From Symbiodinium natans (Eukaryota > Sar > Dinophyceae > Suessiales > Symbiodiniaceae): a DNA stretch of 64,000 nt. The notes under the pieces were generated by a model. It did no database searches and was not told where the DNA came from. It saw only the letters and a list, made by a program, of their open reading frames with translations. Within the stretch, counting starts at the first letter, position 1, and the number at the start of each line of letters is the position of its first letter. Made by a program: the position numbers and the translations under genes. Below, piece by piece: positions 33,943 to 44,520 of this stretch. The stretch is taken from positions 82,501 through 146,500 of the forward strand of contig CAJNDS010000580.1 of NCBI GenBank assembly GCA_905221605.1, written 5' to 3'.

Positions 33943-36900
33943 ATGGGGAAGAGCAAGAAGCGCCAGTCGGGCAAGGACAAGAAACACCAGTCGCCGCACA
34001 CGACGTGGAAGAAGAACTCCCGAGCGATGGCTCTCCTCTTAGTTTTTTTTTAATTTTTTCGGCGACTTTGGCTCTGCATGTTAAAATCAAGTTGATAAGG
34101 AACACCAGGAGTCCTTTCGCCAGAAAAAGAAGCAAGAGGAAGAGAACAAGAACAAGGCCATTCGACTGTAGACGTTCATACGAACTGGAGCATAGTATCT
34201 CTAACTGCAAGAATTTGTTTACATGAAGAGCAATATTACTATGCTAAGGAAATAGAGTTTTGTGCACTGCGCTGGAGGTGAAGTCTATCATGAAGAAGAC
34301 CCCGGAGCCTGCAAAGCAGATCCATTTCAAGGATGCGCCGAAGGCTGGCGTGAGCGATTAGAATGCTTAGTCGTAGTGTACGTTTCTCTAAGGTCATGAT
34401 GGTGGACTCCTACAAGCACGAGAAACAGCTGTGGCTGTTCGCTTATTTTTTATGTTTAGACATGTTGAGACTTCCTGGAATGTCGGTATGCTCGTCTAGA
34501 TTTTCACGAGGCACCACAACGACTGGCGCAATCCGCTTGTTTTGTGCAATACTTGCGGGCTCCGCCAGCATTTCTGGCAGGGCCGCATGGAGGCAGCGAA
34601 ACAACCGCATCCGTATTGACAATGATGTTTTAAATTTTACGTTGTCATGAGGGAGCTCCGGGAAAGTGTCATTTTGCTCAGTGGAAGTCGCCAGCTCATT
34701 GCCGAATTAATCTTTTTACGCTGTTTTCATCTCTTAACGCTTGAAGTACCCCCCCCCCCGCAATGAGGTTCGTCTGCGGACAATGTCTTCTTCAGCCTGC
34801 ATCGAAGCTTCACTCAACGCAGCCCGTCCTAATCAGATGTCTTAGTCATAAGAAGATTTTATCGCACCAGCGCAATCTAAGGTCGAGTAACCTGAGACGC
34901 TGATCGCAGAGCAGCAAGGCGATGCGGCGCCAAAAAAAAAAGGCAAACCTTGCCTGAGTGCTGCGAATGCAACACTTGCGCTTCAATTCAGCAGTCTCGT
35001 CAGGCGCTTCTTGCTAGTATTTAAATTAAATTACAATTTAGTGATATATACATGAGGATAAAGAGACTTGCCGCAACATTTTCAGCTCAAGTTGCTTGTG
35101 TCAACTCAAGCAGACTCGCCGGGAGTGACTTGCTTAAATTTATGAGTGTACTTCTTTCTTTTAACATTCGGCCGATGTATACTTGATCGCGTTCACACCT
35201 TGGGGCAGACAACTGAACTGTGAAAGCGTACAGAAACATATTCATGTGCATGTTACATTTTTAAATGAGGCGCACCGAGAAGCACATGTGCCTCGGCAAA
35301 ATTATATTTTTAGTTGCAAGGATGAATACATCATGCATTAACCTAAGGTCTTCGACGATGCGCTGGTCGAAAATGCGATGGTTGATGGATGAAGATGAGC
35401 CTCCAAGCTTGACCTGTTCGTGTGGTTGCATTCGCTTGTCTAAAAGATCGTCAGGCTGGACGTTGACTTCGAGTCAAAGAACATATCATCTTCTGCGAGC
35501 AGTTCCTTGCTAGACAACTCTACACAACAAGCTACAGCCAAAAAAATGAAGAAAACCAGGACGCGCGGTGCGTGTCCCTCGCTGGCGAGACGACGTGTGA
35601 CTTGACTTTAAGCAAATAAGTGCAAGGATCTGATCTCAAAGTCTGTGCTGAGGACGTCGGACGCCGTGATCACGCCCGCCGAATTTTTAAAGCAGCAGTT
35701 GAGCTAATTTTTGTCAAAATTCCGATAGGCAATAAGCCATTTCAGTAAGGCGCGCTGCCACTGGCCTGGCAGACGACTGCGAAGCAAAAGATCTGTGCTT
35801 GCCTCAGTACGGCCTGAACTATTTCATTTATATGTGTAAACTTTTCAAATAAGGAAATTCAAAGACGGACGTCGCCGTCGCGCAGTTACGTGTCAGGAAC
35901 TTACTACAAAAACTTAAACAAGAATATCACGATCCGTTTTTTTTAGGGCTAATCGGTCCTGACGGACGACTGACAAGGAGAGTGCTGGTTGAAAAAGTTG
36001 TGTCGAGTTTTGATTTCTCGTCATTTCTACTTATCCGTGCATGACAAGCAGGACGAACGTGGTGTTGAAGAAGATCCGTTTGGACGCTGGTCCTGAGGTC
36101 AACGACGAGCTGCACCCTAGACGAGAGTTTGCAGTGACATTTTTCTTTTCAAATGTGCGCTTAGACTTTAACGCCATGTCATGTTGGCGTATCTGCCAGG
36201 AAACCGGAAGATGAGTGTATGCAAACGCGGCGACTTCTCAACATGGAGTGGGGGTCTTAATTCTTGTACACAAACCATAACTAAATGTTTCTCCCAACAT
36301 AATGCGGCGGCCGAGGATTGCAGGCATCCACCACTGGCATCTTTTCCAGACACCTGTCTAGTATTTAGTTTAGAATAAGATACCCCTGCTGCCCCATTCA
36401 TGCAGCTGTGCTCGTAGGTCAGCCTCTGTGACGCACCCGAGCATCCTCAAGCTCGTCGAGATGGAGTAAAGGCCTCAGTTCCTGTAAGACCGCATGATAA
36501 CATCACCGCACGCGCGTATATTGTCTAAGGTCTCGTGCAGCTGACCACTGCTCTGACATTGTCTGGACCTGGAGGTTGCAAGAACGTTAATATTCTTAAC
36601 ATACATAAATATGTGACAATTATACATTTCTATAAGAAATTTTATCAAGCATATATGTCTTCAGGTCGACCGCTGCAACAAATCCAAATATCGACGATGA
36701 GATCTTCAGCCTTCCTCGCGGACAGCATCAGTGTGGCTTAGCTTGTATTATTATTTTATTTTCGTATCATTGATAAAATTAATATTTTTAGTAATACTAG
36801 TATTATTATAACTATTTGTCTTATTAAAATATAATCGAAAACAATGCATTACCATGACTGCAAGGAAGCCCATCGGGTTTTGCTTGAAGATGGACAGTAT

Positions 36901-37473
36901 CTTTACTTGGTGTTTCTGAGCTGCATCTAAGATTCGAATGTCTCTCTACAATCCTGCACGCTTCAATTTTTAAGGCGACACTTTGGCGAAGAATATAATT
37001 TTTCGGACCTTTACGACAAAGAAGACTGCAACGACAAAGGCTCATCGAGTTCTTGTTCTGTGTGAGTTCTTTTTCTTGCGCTAGGAATTAAAAGAGGCAT
37101 GCTCATGGTCAAGATTGTCGCGATTCTCCTGGTACAAGGGCTTTGCGCGCAAAGGACTCGTCTGATGAGCAGACTTACGTGCGAATAATATTAAATTACA
37201 TGTCATCGAGATTTGCATTGATGCGGAAAGGACGTAATTCGTACTACGTCCGAAACAATATTCCCAGGCGTCGACGTCGAGGCGGCATAAAATACTAGAC
37301 CACACAGACTCATCATGAGTCCTTGCGTTTACGCAGATGCTGTGGTTCGCCCCGAGAAGAGAAACTTGGCATTCGTTGTTAATCCTGCGCGCAGCAAGAA
37401 GTTGAAACATAAAAGGATGATGATCTCCGACATACTCCCAGACCTTACACTTCGAATCCTGCAGCAAGGTTAA
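33943..37473 (+). CDS. Probable multi-exon gene, copy 2 (exons only partly resolved)
   Basis: Second copy of the gene at 21955-25484, offset about 11988-11989, with the same coding-like segments from ATG 33943 to the stop near 37473. One difference matters. Near 34932 the A-run is 10 long instead of 9 and the following GGCTAACC is GGCAAACC. In this copy the frame that starts EQQGDAAPKKK stays open for about 30 more codons, while copy 1 hits a stop after PKKKANLA. This may be a sequencing length error or a real change. Function unknown; GATA-like half finger as in copy 1. Confidence 0.5.
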
Positions 37474-37769
37474 TGGTCTTCGTTGCAAGTGTATAAAGGT
37501 TCGACTTCAAATCTGAATCAGTGGAATTTACGATCCTGAAATAATAAGACGCGAAATCATCTGACAGGATGACGATGGGGAAGATCTTGACTGAGCGTGT
37601 TCAGCTTTCACATGAGAGATCGAGTAGATGATTTATGCTGCCGAGATGCGGTAGGGCCACAGGAAAGGTTGTTCGGGAAGCTAAGCAGCTATGTTAACGA
37701 GTATCCCGAAGCTTCTCAAGTCTCGTTTTTGTTAGTTTTTTTCACAGGATTTAGAGTTTAACGTTGCTT

Positions 37770-40573
37770 CTCGGATTGCCTGGTAATTCTAAACCCTAGA
37801 GCATGAACTCTACATCTTAATCTTCAATACTAAAACCTAAACCCTAAACCCTAAGTCGAAATCTTTAAACCCAAAACATTGAAATGATAAACCTTAGAGT
37901 CTCAATCATATAATTAAAGTCACGCAAGAATCGAGTGACTCAAAGCTCCCAAGTATCGTTTTTTTCTGGATGTTGTTTTTTCTTTAGGGTTTAGAGTTTT
38001 ACGGTGCTTCTCAGACTGTCTGGAGATGAATGGCCCTTGCTGGATCTCAGACGTCGAGGCATTCAAGCATAGGTTCCTGGATGCCAGAGCTAATTCTGCA
38101 GGATGTGGACAGTCAGATCTCTAGAGCGCGAGCCACTACCATCTACAGGAAGAAAAGGAGACAAGCACATCCAGAGATGCTGGACTCTCAGCTGCTCGCA
38201 GCATGTTAGTTTTCCAAGCACAGCTCTGAGCAAGAAAGCTGGAAGGCGTCTTAGATGAGGATCACGACCTTCAGGGTTAGGGGTTAAATATGAGAGTTCA
38301 AGGGGTCAGGGTTAAGGCTCAGAGTGTTTCAAGGCGGAGGGTTTAATGTTTTCGATTTAGGATTCGGAATTAAGGGTTTAAAGTTGAGGGTGCAAGGCTT
38401 AAAATCTAGGGAGTAGAAACTGACGAGGAATGTTAGACAGGTGGAGATGTATGATCAGCTCCGAGCTCGAGCTCAGTCTCAGGACTCTCTCCATCTGTAT
38501 CTTCATCTACGCGGGGAGTTTGTTTAGTAAAGTAAGGCCCTTGTGGGTTTAAGGTTCAGGGCTTAGAGTTCAAGGTTTACAGTTTAAAGTTTAGGGTTTA
38601 GGGTCTATGGCTTATGGTTTTGTGGATAAGGTCTCTCTGGAACCTCAACTGGCCGGGCGCAGATGAGCAGAGACCCTTTTTAAGCTGCATCATAGAAGGG
38701 GCTAAACCTAAAACCCAACAACCCGAACCTTTAACTATAAACCCTAAACCTTCACCCTAAACCTAAACCCGAAACCCTAAAACCTAAACCCTATACCCTA
38801 AACCATAAACTTAAAACCCTAAACCTTAAACCCTAAACCCTAAGCCATAAACCTTGTAGGTTACAGCCTAAACCGTGCAGTTTGTTTTTGCCATGTACAG
38901 CTTATCCGAAGCGCGAGCCATCACGACTTATCTTAGTAAAAGCGACACACATAAGCAGAAATGATGGACTCGCAGCTACTCGCAGCAAGTCAGTGTTTCA
39001 AGCAAAGCTATGAGCAAGGAAGTGAGAAGATGCATCGGACTACAGTCACGACCCTAGAGCTGAACGTTAAAAGTTCGGACTTCGTGGGTTTAAGGTTAAC
39101 TGTTACAGGTTTCAAGGTTTAGGAGCAGATTTTAAAGATTAGGTTTAAGAAGTTAGGGTTCAGGGCTCAGAGTTTAAGGTTTCAGGTTCAGCACAAAGAA
39201 ACGCTAAGGAATGTTAAAGAGGTGGAGACGTATGAGCATTTCCGAGCACAAGCTGAGTTTAACGGCTCTCCTGATCTGTTTTTGTCTGCGCTAGGAGTGT
39301 GTCTACTAAAGTGAGGCCCTTGTGAGTTTGGGGTTTTGGGCTTAGTAAATCCTGCAGGAAGTAGTGGCTTTGTGTTTCAATGCGGACAATCAGATGACAA
39401 TCAGATCTCTAGAGCACGAGCCAGTATCGTCTAGAACAAGAAAAGGCGACAAGAACATGCAGAGATGCTGGACTCTCAGCTACTCGCAGCATGTTAGTTT
39501 TGCAAGCACAGCCCGCAGCAAGGAAGCTGGGAGGCGTCTTAGATCAGGATCACGACCTTAAGGGTTAGGGTTGAAATATGAGAGTTCAAGGGATTAGGGT
39601 TAAGGCTCCGAGTGTTTCAAGGTGGAGGATTTAATGTTTTCGACTTAGGATTCAAAGTTAAGGGTTTAAAGTTCAGGGTGTTAGGCTTAAAATCTAGGGA
39701 GTAGAAACTGATGAGGAATGTTAGACAGGTGTAGATGTATGAGCAGCTCCGAGCTCGAGCTCAGCTTATGACTTTCTTCATCTGTGTCTTCTTCTGCGCG
39801 GGGAGTTTTTGAAGTAAAGTAAGGCCCTTGTGGGTTTACGGTTTAGGGCTTAGAGTTCAAGGTTTAGGATTTAGAGGTTAAGGTTTAGGGTCTATGGCTT
39901 GTGGTTTAGTGAATAATGTCTCTCTGGAGCCTCAACTGACCACGTGCAGATGAGCAGAGACCTTTTTTGAGCTGCATCATAAAAGGGACTAAATCGAAAA
40001 CCCATAAACCCGAACCTTTAAGTATAAACCCTAAGCCTATACCCTAAACCCGAAACTCTAAAATCTAAACCCTATCCCCTAAACCATAAACCTTAAACCT
40101 TAAACCCTAAACCATAAACCTTGAAGGTTTAAACCTAAACCGTGCATTTGTTTCTGCAATGTACAGACTATCCGAAGCGCGAGCCATCATGACTTACCTT
40201 GATAAAAGCGACACGCATAGGCAGAGATGATGGACTCGCAGGTACTCGCAGCACGCCTGTGTTTCAAGCACAGCCATGAGCAAGGAAGCGAGAAGATGCG
40301 TCGGATTACAGTCACGAGCCTAGGGGTGAAAGTTAAAAGTTAGGACTTCGCGAGTTTAAGGTTTACTTTTAAAGGTTTCAAGGTTAAGGGTCAAAAAATA
40401 AAGATTAGGTTTAAAGGGTTGAAGTTCAGGTTTCAAGGTTTAACGTTTCAGGTTTAGGGAGTAGAAAGCTGAGCTATACTTGAACAGATCGAGACATGTA
40501 GTGGACGCGTTCATTTAAGAGCATATATATTCCTATATTTATCGCGTTTGGCTTTGTTTATTTAAGAGGGCTT
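37770..40573 (+). repeat. ~1.27-kb higher-order repeat, copy 2
   Basis: Matches 25780-28563. It holds an 18-base segment (about 39071-39090) missing from copy 1. It also differs by scattered substitutions at 39930-40030, where copy 1 is instead identical to its own upstream unit. Confidence 0.88.
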
Positions 40574-40639
40574 ATATAAACTAAGCCAAAAGAACCCTAA
40601 AGGTCTCAGGCTCATATATATATATACAATGCATATTGT

Positions 40640-40766
40640 GTTTTCAAAATTCGGTCAATCAGCTCGCCGGTACTTTCAGATTTCCGTCAATGGGCACCAG
40701 TGCTTTGTTCTTCAAACTTAGGTCAATCGGCCAGCGGTGTTTCTATCAAATTCCGGCCTAAGGGTT
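40640..40766 (+). repeat. Degenerate ~48-bp tandem repeat
   Basis: Three to four diverged copies of a unit like TTTCAAATTCCGGTCAATCGG followed by GC-rich sequence. It starts 70 bp after the end of the duplicated block. Confidence 0.6.
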
Positions 40767-41279
40767 CAGAGCTCAGGGTTTAGGGTTCAGGGCTTAGGGT
40801 TTAGTGCTCAGGCCTAGGGTTTCGGGGTATAGAGTTTGGGGTTCAAGGCTGAGGGTTTTGGGTGCAGCTGGAAAATCTTTACATATATTTGATGCTATGG
40901 GCTTCTCTGGGTGGGTGGGCGGGAATTTCTGCATCACATGCGAACGAAGCTCGACCTACCAAAGCTAGTAGATGAGCTGCTGAACCCCAAACCCTGAAGC
41001 CCCAAACCTCAAACCCCAAACCCTAAACCCTACAACCTACACACTAAACCCTGGACACCAAACCCTAAACCCCAAGCCCCCAAACCATAAACCCCTAACC
41101 CTAAACCCTAAACCCTAAACCCCAAACCCTAAACCCTAAACTCCAAACCCTAAACCCTAAACGCCAAGCCCTAAAGCCGAAACCCTAAACCCTAAACCCT
41201 ACATCTCAAACCTCAAGCCTCAATCCCTAAAGCCCTGCCTGAACTGCCCAAGCATTTCAAAGCCTCTGGGTGCCTCCTT

Positions 41280-41610
41280 AGGTTCAGGGTTCACGGTTCA
41301 GGGTTTAGGGTTTAGAGTTTGGAGGGTTGAGGGTTTATAGGGTGTATAGGGTTCATAGGGTTTATGGGGTTTATAGGGTTTACAGGGTTTATGGGGTTTA
41401 TAGGGTTTAGAGGGTGTAGAGGTTTTAGAGTGTTTACAGTGTTTAGAGGGTTTAGAGGGTGTACAGGGCTCACAGGGTTTATAGGGGTTAGAGGGTTTAG
41501 CTAGAGGGTTTATAGGGTTTGTTGGGTTCATAGGGCTTTAAGACTTTGTGGGTTTATAGGGTTCAGGGGTTTATGGGTTTAGGGTTGACGGTTTAGGGTT
41601 TAATTGGAGC
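41280..41610 (+). repeat. Stretched TTTAGGG variants
   Basis: About 330 bp of GTTTATAGGG, GTTTAGAGGG, GTTTACAGGG and GTTTATGGGG units, the same drift pattern as at 5.7-5.9 kb. The complementary strand has an open frame rich in KP, which is a by-product. Confidence 0.88.
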
Positions 41611-41698
41611 TCAGAAGGGCTTAGGGTTTCAGAACATCACAACCCTAAACCCAAACCCCTAACCCCTAACCCCTAAATCCTAAATCCTAAACCCTAAA

Positions 41699-41802
41699 CG
41701 AAGGAGCCCTGATGCCCTCAAAGCCCGACGCCGCCAGGAGCTTTGGGTCCCCCCACGCTTGTTCCACTCTTTCCGTGGCAGTGACGAACATCACCTGCCT
41801 GG
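41699..41802. other. GC-rich island between CCCTAAA and TTTAGGG
   Basis: A 104-bp island with a full-length + strand open frame, flanked by CCCTAAA-type sequence left and TTTAGGG right. Confidence 0.4.
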
Positions 41803-41804
41803 GG

Positions 41805-41895
41805 TTCAGGGTTTAGGGTTTAGGGTTTAGGGTTTAGGGTTTAGGGTTTAGGGTTTAGGGTTTAGGGTTTAGGGTTTAGGGTTTAGGGTTTAGGG
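41805..41895 (+). repeat. TTTAGGG array
   Basis: About 12 perfect TTTAGGG units. Confidence 0.96.
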
Positions 41896-42661
41896 GTTTA
41901 TTTAGGGTTGAGGCCCTCAACGTACCCTTGATAAGGCCTCAAAGGGAGTCTTGTGGGCGTCTTTCGGCTTAAGGGGCAGGGCTTTGGGAGCTTTCAGGCA
42001 CTTCAGGTGCGCAGGCGATGGCATACTAGGGCGCAGTTGCGTCATCAAACGAACATGCCCCCAAAATCCTAAGCCCTAAGCCCTCGAGCACCCAGAGTAG
42101 CCATGCGGAACGCAGAGCTCACATAAGCGCCATTCGCCTACGTTTTTGTTTGGCCACAAGCACAACACCTCATGGACTCCTAAACACCAAAGCGCGAACA
42201 TCCCGTTGATTCCCGTTGGGTTCATGGGTCTTCGGGTTCACGGGCTTAGGGCTGGAGATTTCGGGGATTCAGGGATTCAGGGATTTAGGGTTTTGGGTGG
42301 TTAGGAGTTCAAATGGGTTCAGGGGGGTGTTTTAGGCATTCAGGGTGCCGCATTTGAGGGGTTTCGGTTTTTCGAAGTTTACTAGACCCAAGACTTTTTG
42401 GGTTAAAAAGGGGCTTAGAAGTGAACCTGAGAAAAAGGGAATAAGGGCCTACTCCGGGTCCTAGTGTAAGGGTGTAGGGGTTTAGGGGATTCGGGGTTTT
42501 GGGTTGAGGAGTTTCGAGCTCGAAGCCCTAAGACCCTGACTATCTTGGGGAGTTGCTAGACCCGGGAGTCCCCGGAATAAAAGGGTGCCCCTTCTGGTTT
42601 TCAGGTCCTAGATTAGTTTGTATTCTACTTAGCTGTCCAGTACCTAGGGGTTTTAAAGGTG

Positions 42662-42716
42662 AACCTTTGGGAATATAAGGGGAATATAATATATTCCCCT
42701 TATATTCCCAAAGGTT
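42662..42716. repeat. 55-bp perfect palindrome
   Basis: Two exactly complementary 27-base arms (starting AACCTTTGGGAATATAAGG) around a single unpaired A at 42689. Imperfect complementarity continues outward (AAAGGT / ACCTTA), so the fold-back unit may be 150-180 bp (about 42600-42780). Confidence 0.93.
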
Positions 42717-43177
42717 AACCTTAATATTAACCCAAAAAGGTTAAAGGTTACCTACTCTACTACTAAGTCTAGCTGAAGAAGGGTGTCCCGAAACGAACCC
42801 TGTGCTTGGTGAGCCGATTTAGCCTCCCAACCCAAAACTAACCCTAAACCCTGAACCTTAAACCTAAACCCTGAACCTTAAACCCTAAACCCTAAACCCA
42901 AGAACCCTAAACCCTGAACCTTAAACCCAAAACTCTAAACCTGGCAACCCTAAACCCTAAAGCAGGTCACCCAAAGTTAGGAGCCGGACCACGCTCCAGC
43001 TTTGCCCGAGCGGGGCGACCGGTTGCCTCATCAAGCCGGGTTTAGGGCTTAGGGTTTCGGTTTTCGGGTTTCAGGTTCAGAGGGTCACTGTTCCAGGTCC
43101 AGCATTCACTAGTCAATAGGGGGTTCCAGGCTTGGGAACAAACCCACCCACCCAAAGAATCCCATAACATAAAGTTC

Positions 43178-43445
43178 ACTCAACAACGGTGCCGACGCAC
43201 CGCTCAAGAACGGTGCCGACGCACCAAACATGGCTGAAGAACCAAAAATGGCTCAAGAACGGTGCCGACGCACCAAGAATGGCTCAAGAACGGTGCCGAC
43301 GCACCAAAAATGGCTCAAGAACGGTGCCGACGCACCAAAAGTGGCTCAAGAACGGCGCCGACGCACCAAAAGTGGCTCAAGACCGGTGCCGACACACCAA
43401 AGTGGCTCAAGACCGGTGCCGACGCACCAAATATGGCTCAAGAAT
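43178..43445 (+). repeat. 31-bp minisatellite, about eight copies
   Basis: Unit AAAAATGGCTCAAGAACGG followed by TGCCGACGCACC, with small length changes. Because 31 is not a multiple of three, all three + frames stay open and read the same peptide cycle in shifted order (64-86 codon ORFs). These ORFs are a consequence of the repeat, though expression cannot be excluded. The first five bases and the end differ slightly from unit to unit. Confidence 0.92.
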
Positions 43446-43674
43446 TTAGGGCTTAGAGTTTAGGGTTCCCTTAATTGTGAGAGACAGGGCAGAAGGTGCA
43501 TGATCATCAAGAGCAGCTGGTTCAGTCGGTAGAACCCTAGACCCTAAACCCTAAACCCTAAACCCTAAACCCTAAACCCGAAACAGCCCCAAGCTCTGGA
43601 ACGCAAGAAAACTGGACCCCGAGCCAAACCCGGCTTGGGGGTTGCACTGGGGTTTAGGGTGTACGGGTGCAGCC

Positions 43675-43842
43675 CGGTACCTCAAGCAAACCCCAAGCCC
43701 TAAACCATGAACCCTAAACCCTAAACCGTAAGCCCTAAACCCTAAACCCTAAGCCCTAAACCCTAAACCCTAAGCCCTAAACCCTAAACCCTAAACCCTA
43801 AACCCTAAACCCTAAACCCTAAGCCCTAAACCCTAAACTCTA
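43675..43842 (-). repeat. CCCTAAA array
   Basis: About 24 units of CCCTAAA with regular CCCTAAG variants every second or third unit. Confidence 0.93.
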
Positions 43843-44166
43843 GTTCTGCAGAGCCTGGAGCTGGGAATCCCTAGAAACTGAAGAACGCACAAGGCCTCCT
43901 TTCTTTGGCACTCGACATAGTTTGACGGAACCGGGAAACCTCCAACAAGAATTGCAAAAACAAGGGCTACGGGGGACCTCTGGGAGCTGAACGTACGCGT
44001 TCCTAAACCCTAAACCCTACACCCTGAACCCTAAATCTACCCTGAACCCCAAAGCTTGGGGTAGCTAGGCATCACGTCAGCCCGCAAAGCCCACTCTAAC
44101 CCTAAAGGCCTCCTGAAAGCCCTAAACCCTAAACCCTAAACCCCAAACCCTAAACCGTAAACCCTA

Positions 44167-44453
44167 TGCGGAGCTGCAATTGGTATTGTAGAAAGGAGTT
44201 AGTGTTGGAAGTTGGAAGGGTTAATGAACCCGGTAATCGTATTTGGCTCAAGATGGGCTTGAACAGAAAGCCACAAGTTCAAAAAGAAGTGCCTGGGTTC
44301 TTAGGGTTTGGTAAGGGTGTGGATTCCTTCCCCCTTTCCTTCCCCCCTGGGTTGCTCTTATCCGTGTTCTTGGTTGTTTCTTGGTTCGATCTGGGAAATA
44401 TAAGTTCAGGGCGATTAGGGGAGTTGATTTCCTTCCTTGGTTGTCCCCCCGTA
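44167..44453 (+). repeat. 5' LTR
   Basis: 287 bp, TG...TA. Translating both LTRs gives the same residues throughout, so they are essentially identical. Contains TTTGGCTCAAG at 44242-44252 directly before an ATG. The CCTTCC/CCCCCC-rich end may hold transcription signals, but none can be assigned. Confidence 0.93.
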
Positions 44454-44466
44454 GGTTATGAGCCCA
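44454..44466 (+). promoter_or_regulatory. Primer-binding site, initiator tRNA-Met anticodon arm
   Basis: GGTTATGAGCCCA begins at the first base after the LTR. It is complementary to UGGGCUCAUAACC, the anticodon stem-loop of eukaryotic initiator tRNA-Met. Drosophila copia and yeast Ty5 are known to prime from this internal region using a half-tRNA, rather than from the 3' CCA end. This suggests copia-lineage reverse transcription. Confidence 0.82.
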
Positions 44467-44520
44467 AATTAGGTTCCCTGCGGTTAAGTGTTGTCTTAAG
44501 GTTTTTGGGATCAAGAAGCA

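Larger units (their letters stand above)
40770..44166. repeat. Telomere-like mosaic, middle part
   Basis: Degenerate and perfect TTTAGGG and CCCTAAA tracts with short islands, as in the left part. It ends in a CCCTAAA tract into which the LTR element is inserted. Apart from the items listed separately I see no gene. Confidence 0.88.

Noticed and set aside
40640-40766. CRISPR-like spaced repeat
   Set aside because: Repeats are diverged, only three to four units, with no fixed spacer length and no cas genes; the context is eukaryotic.
41298-41531. 77-codon ORF rich in KP/NP repeats
   Set aside because: Translation of stretched telomere-like variants on the complementary strand.
43508-43532. 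tRNA-like A-box (TGGTTCAGTCGG)
   Set aside because: No B-box or cloverleaf follows; the sequence runs straight into CCCTAAA repeats.
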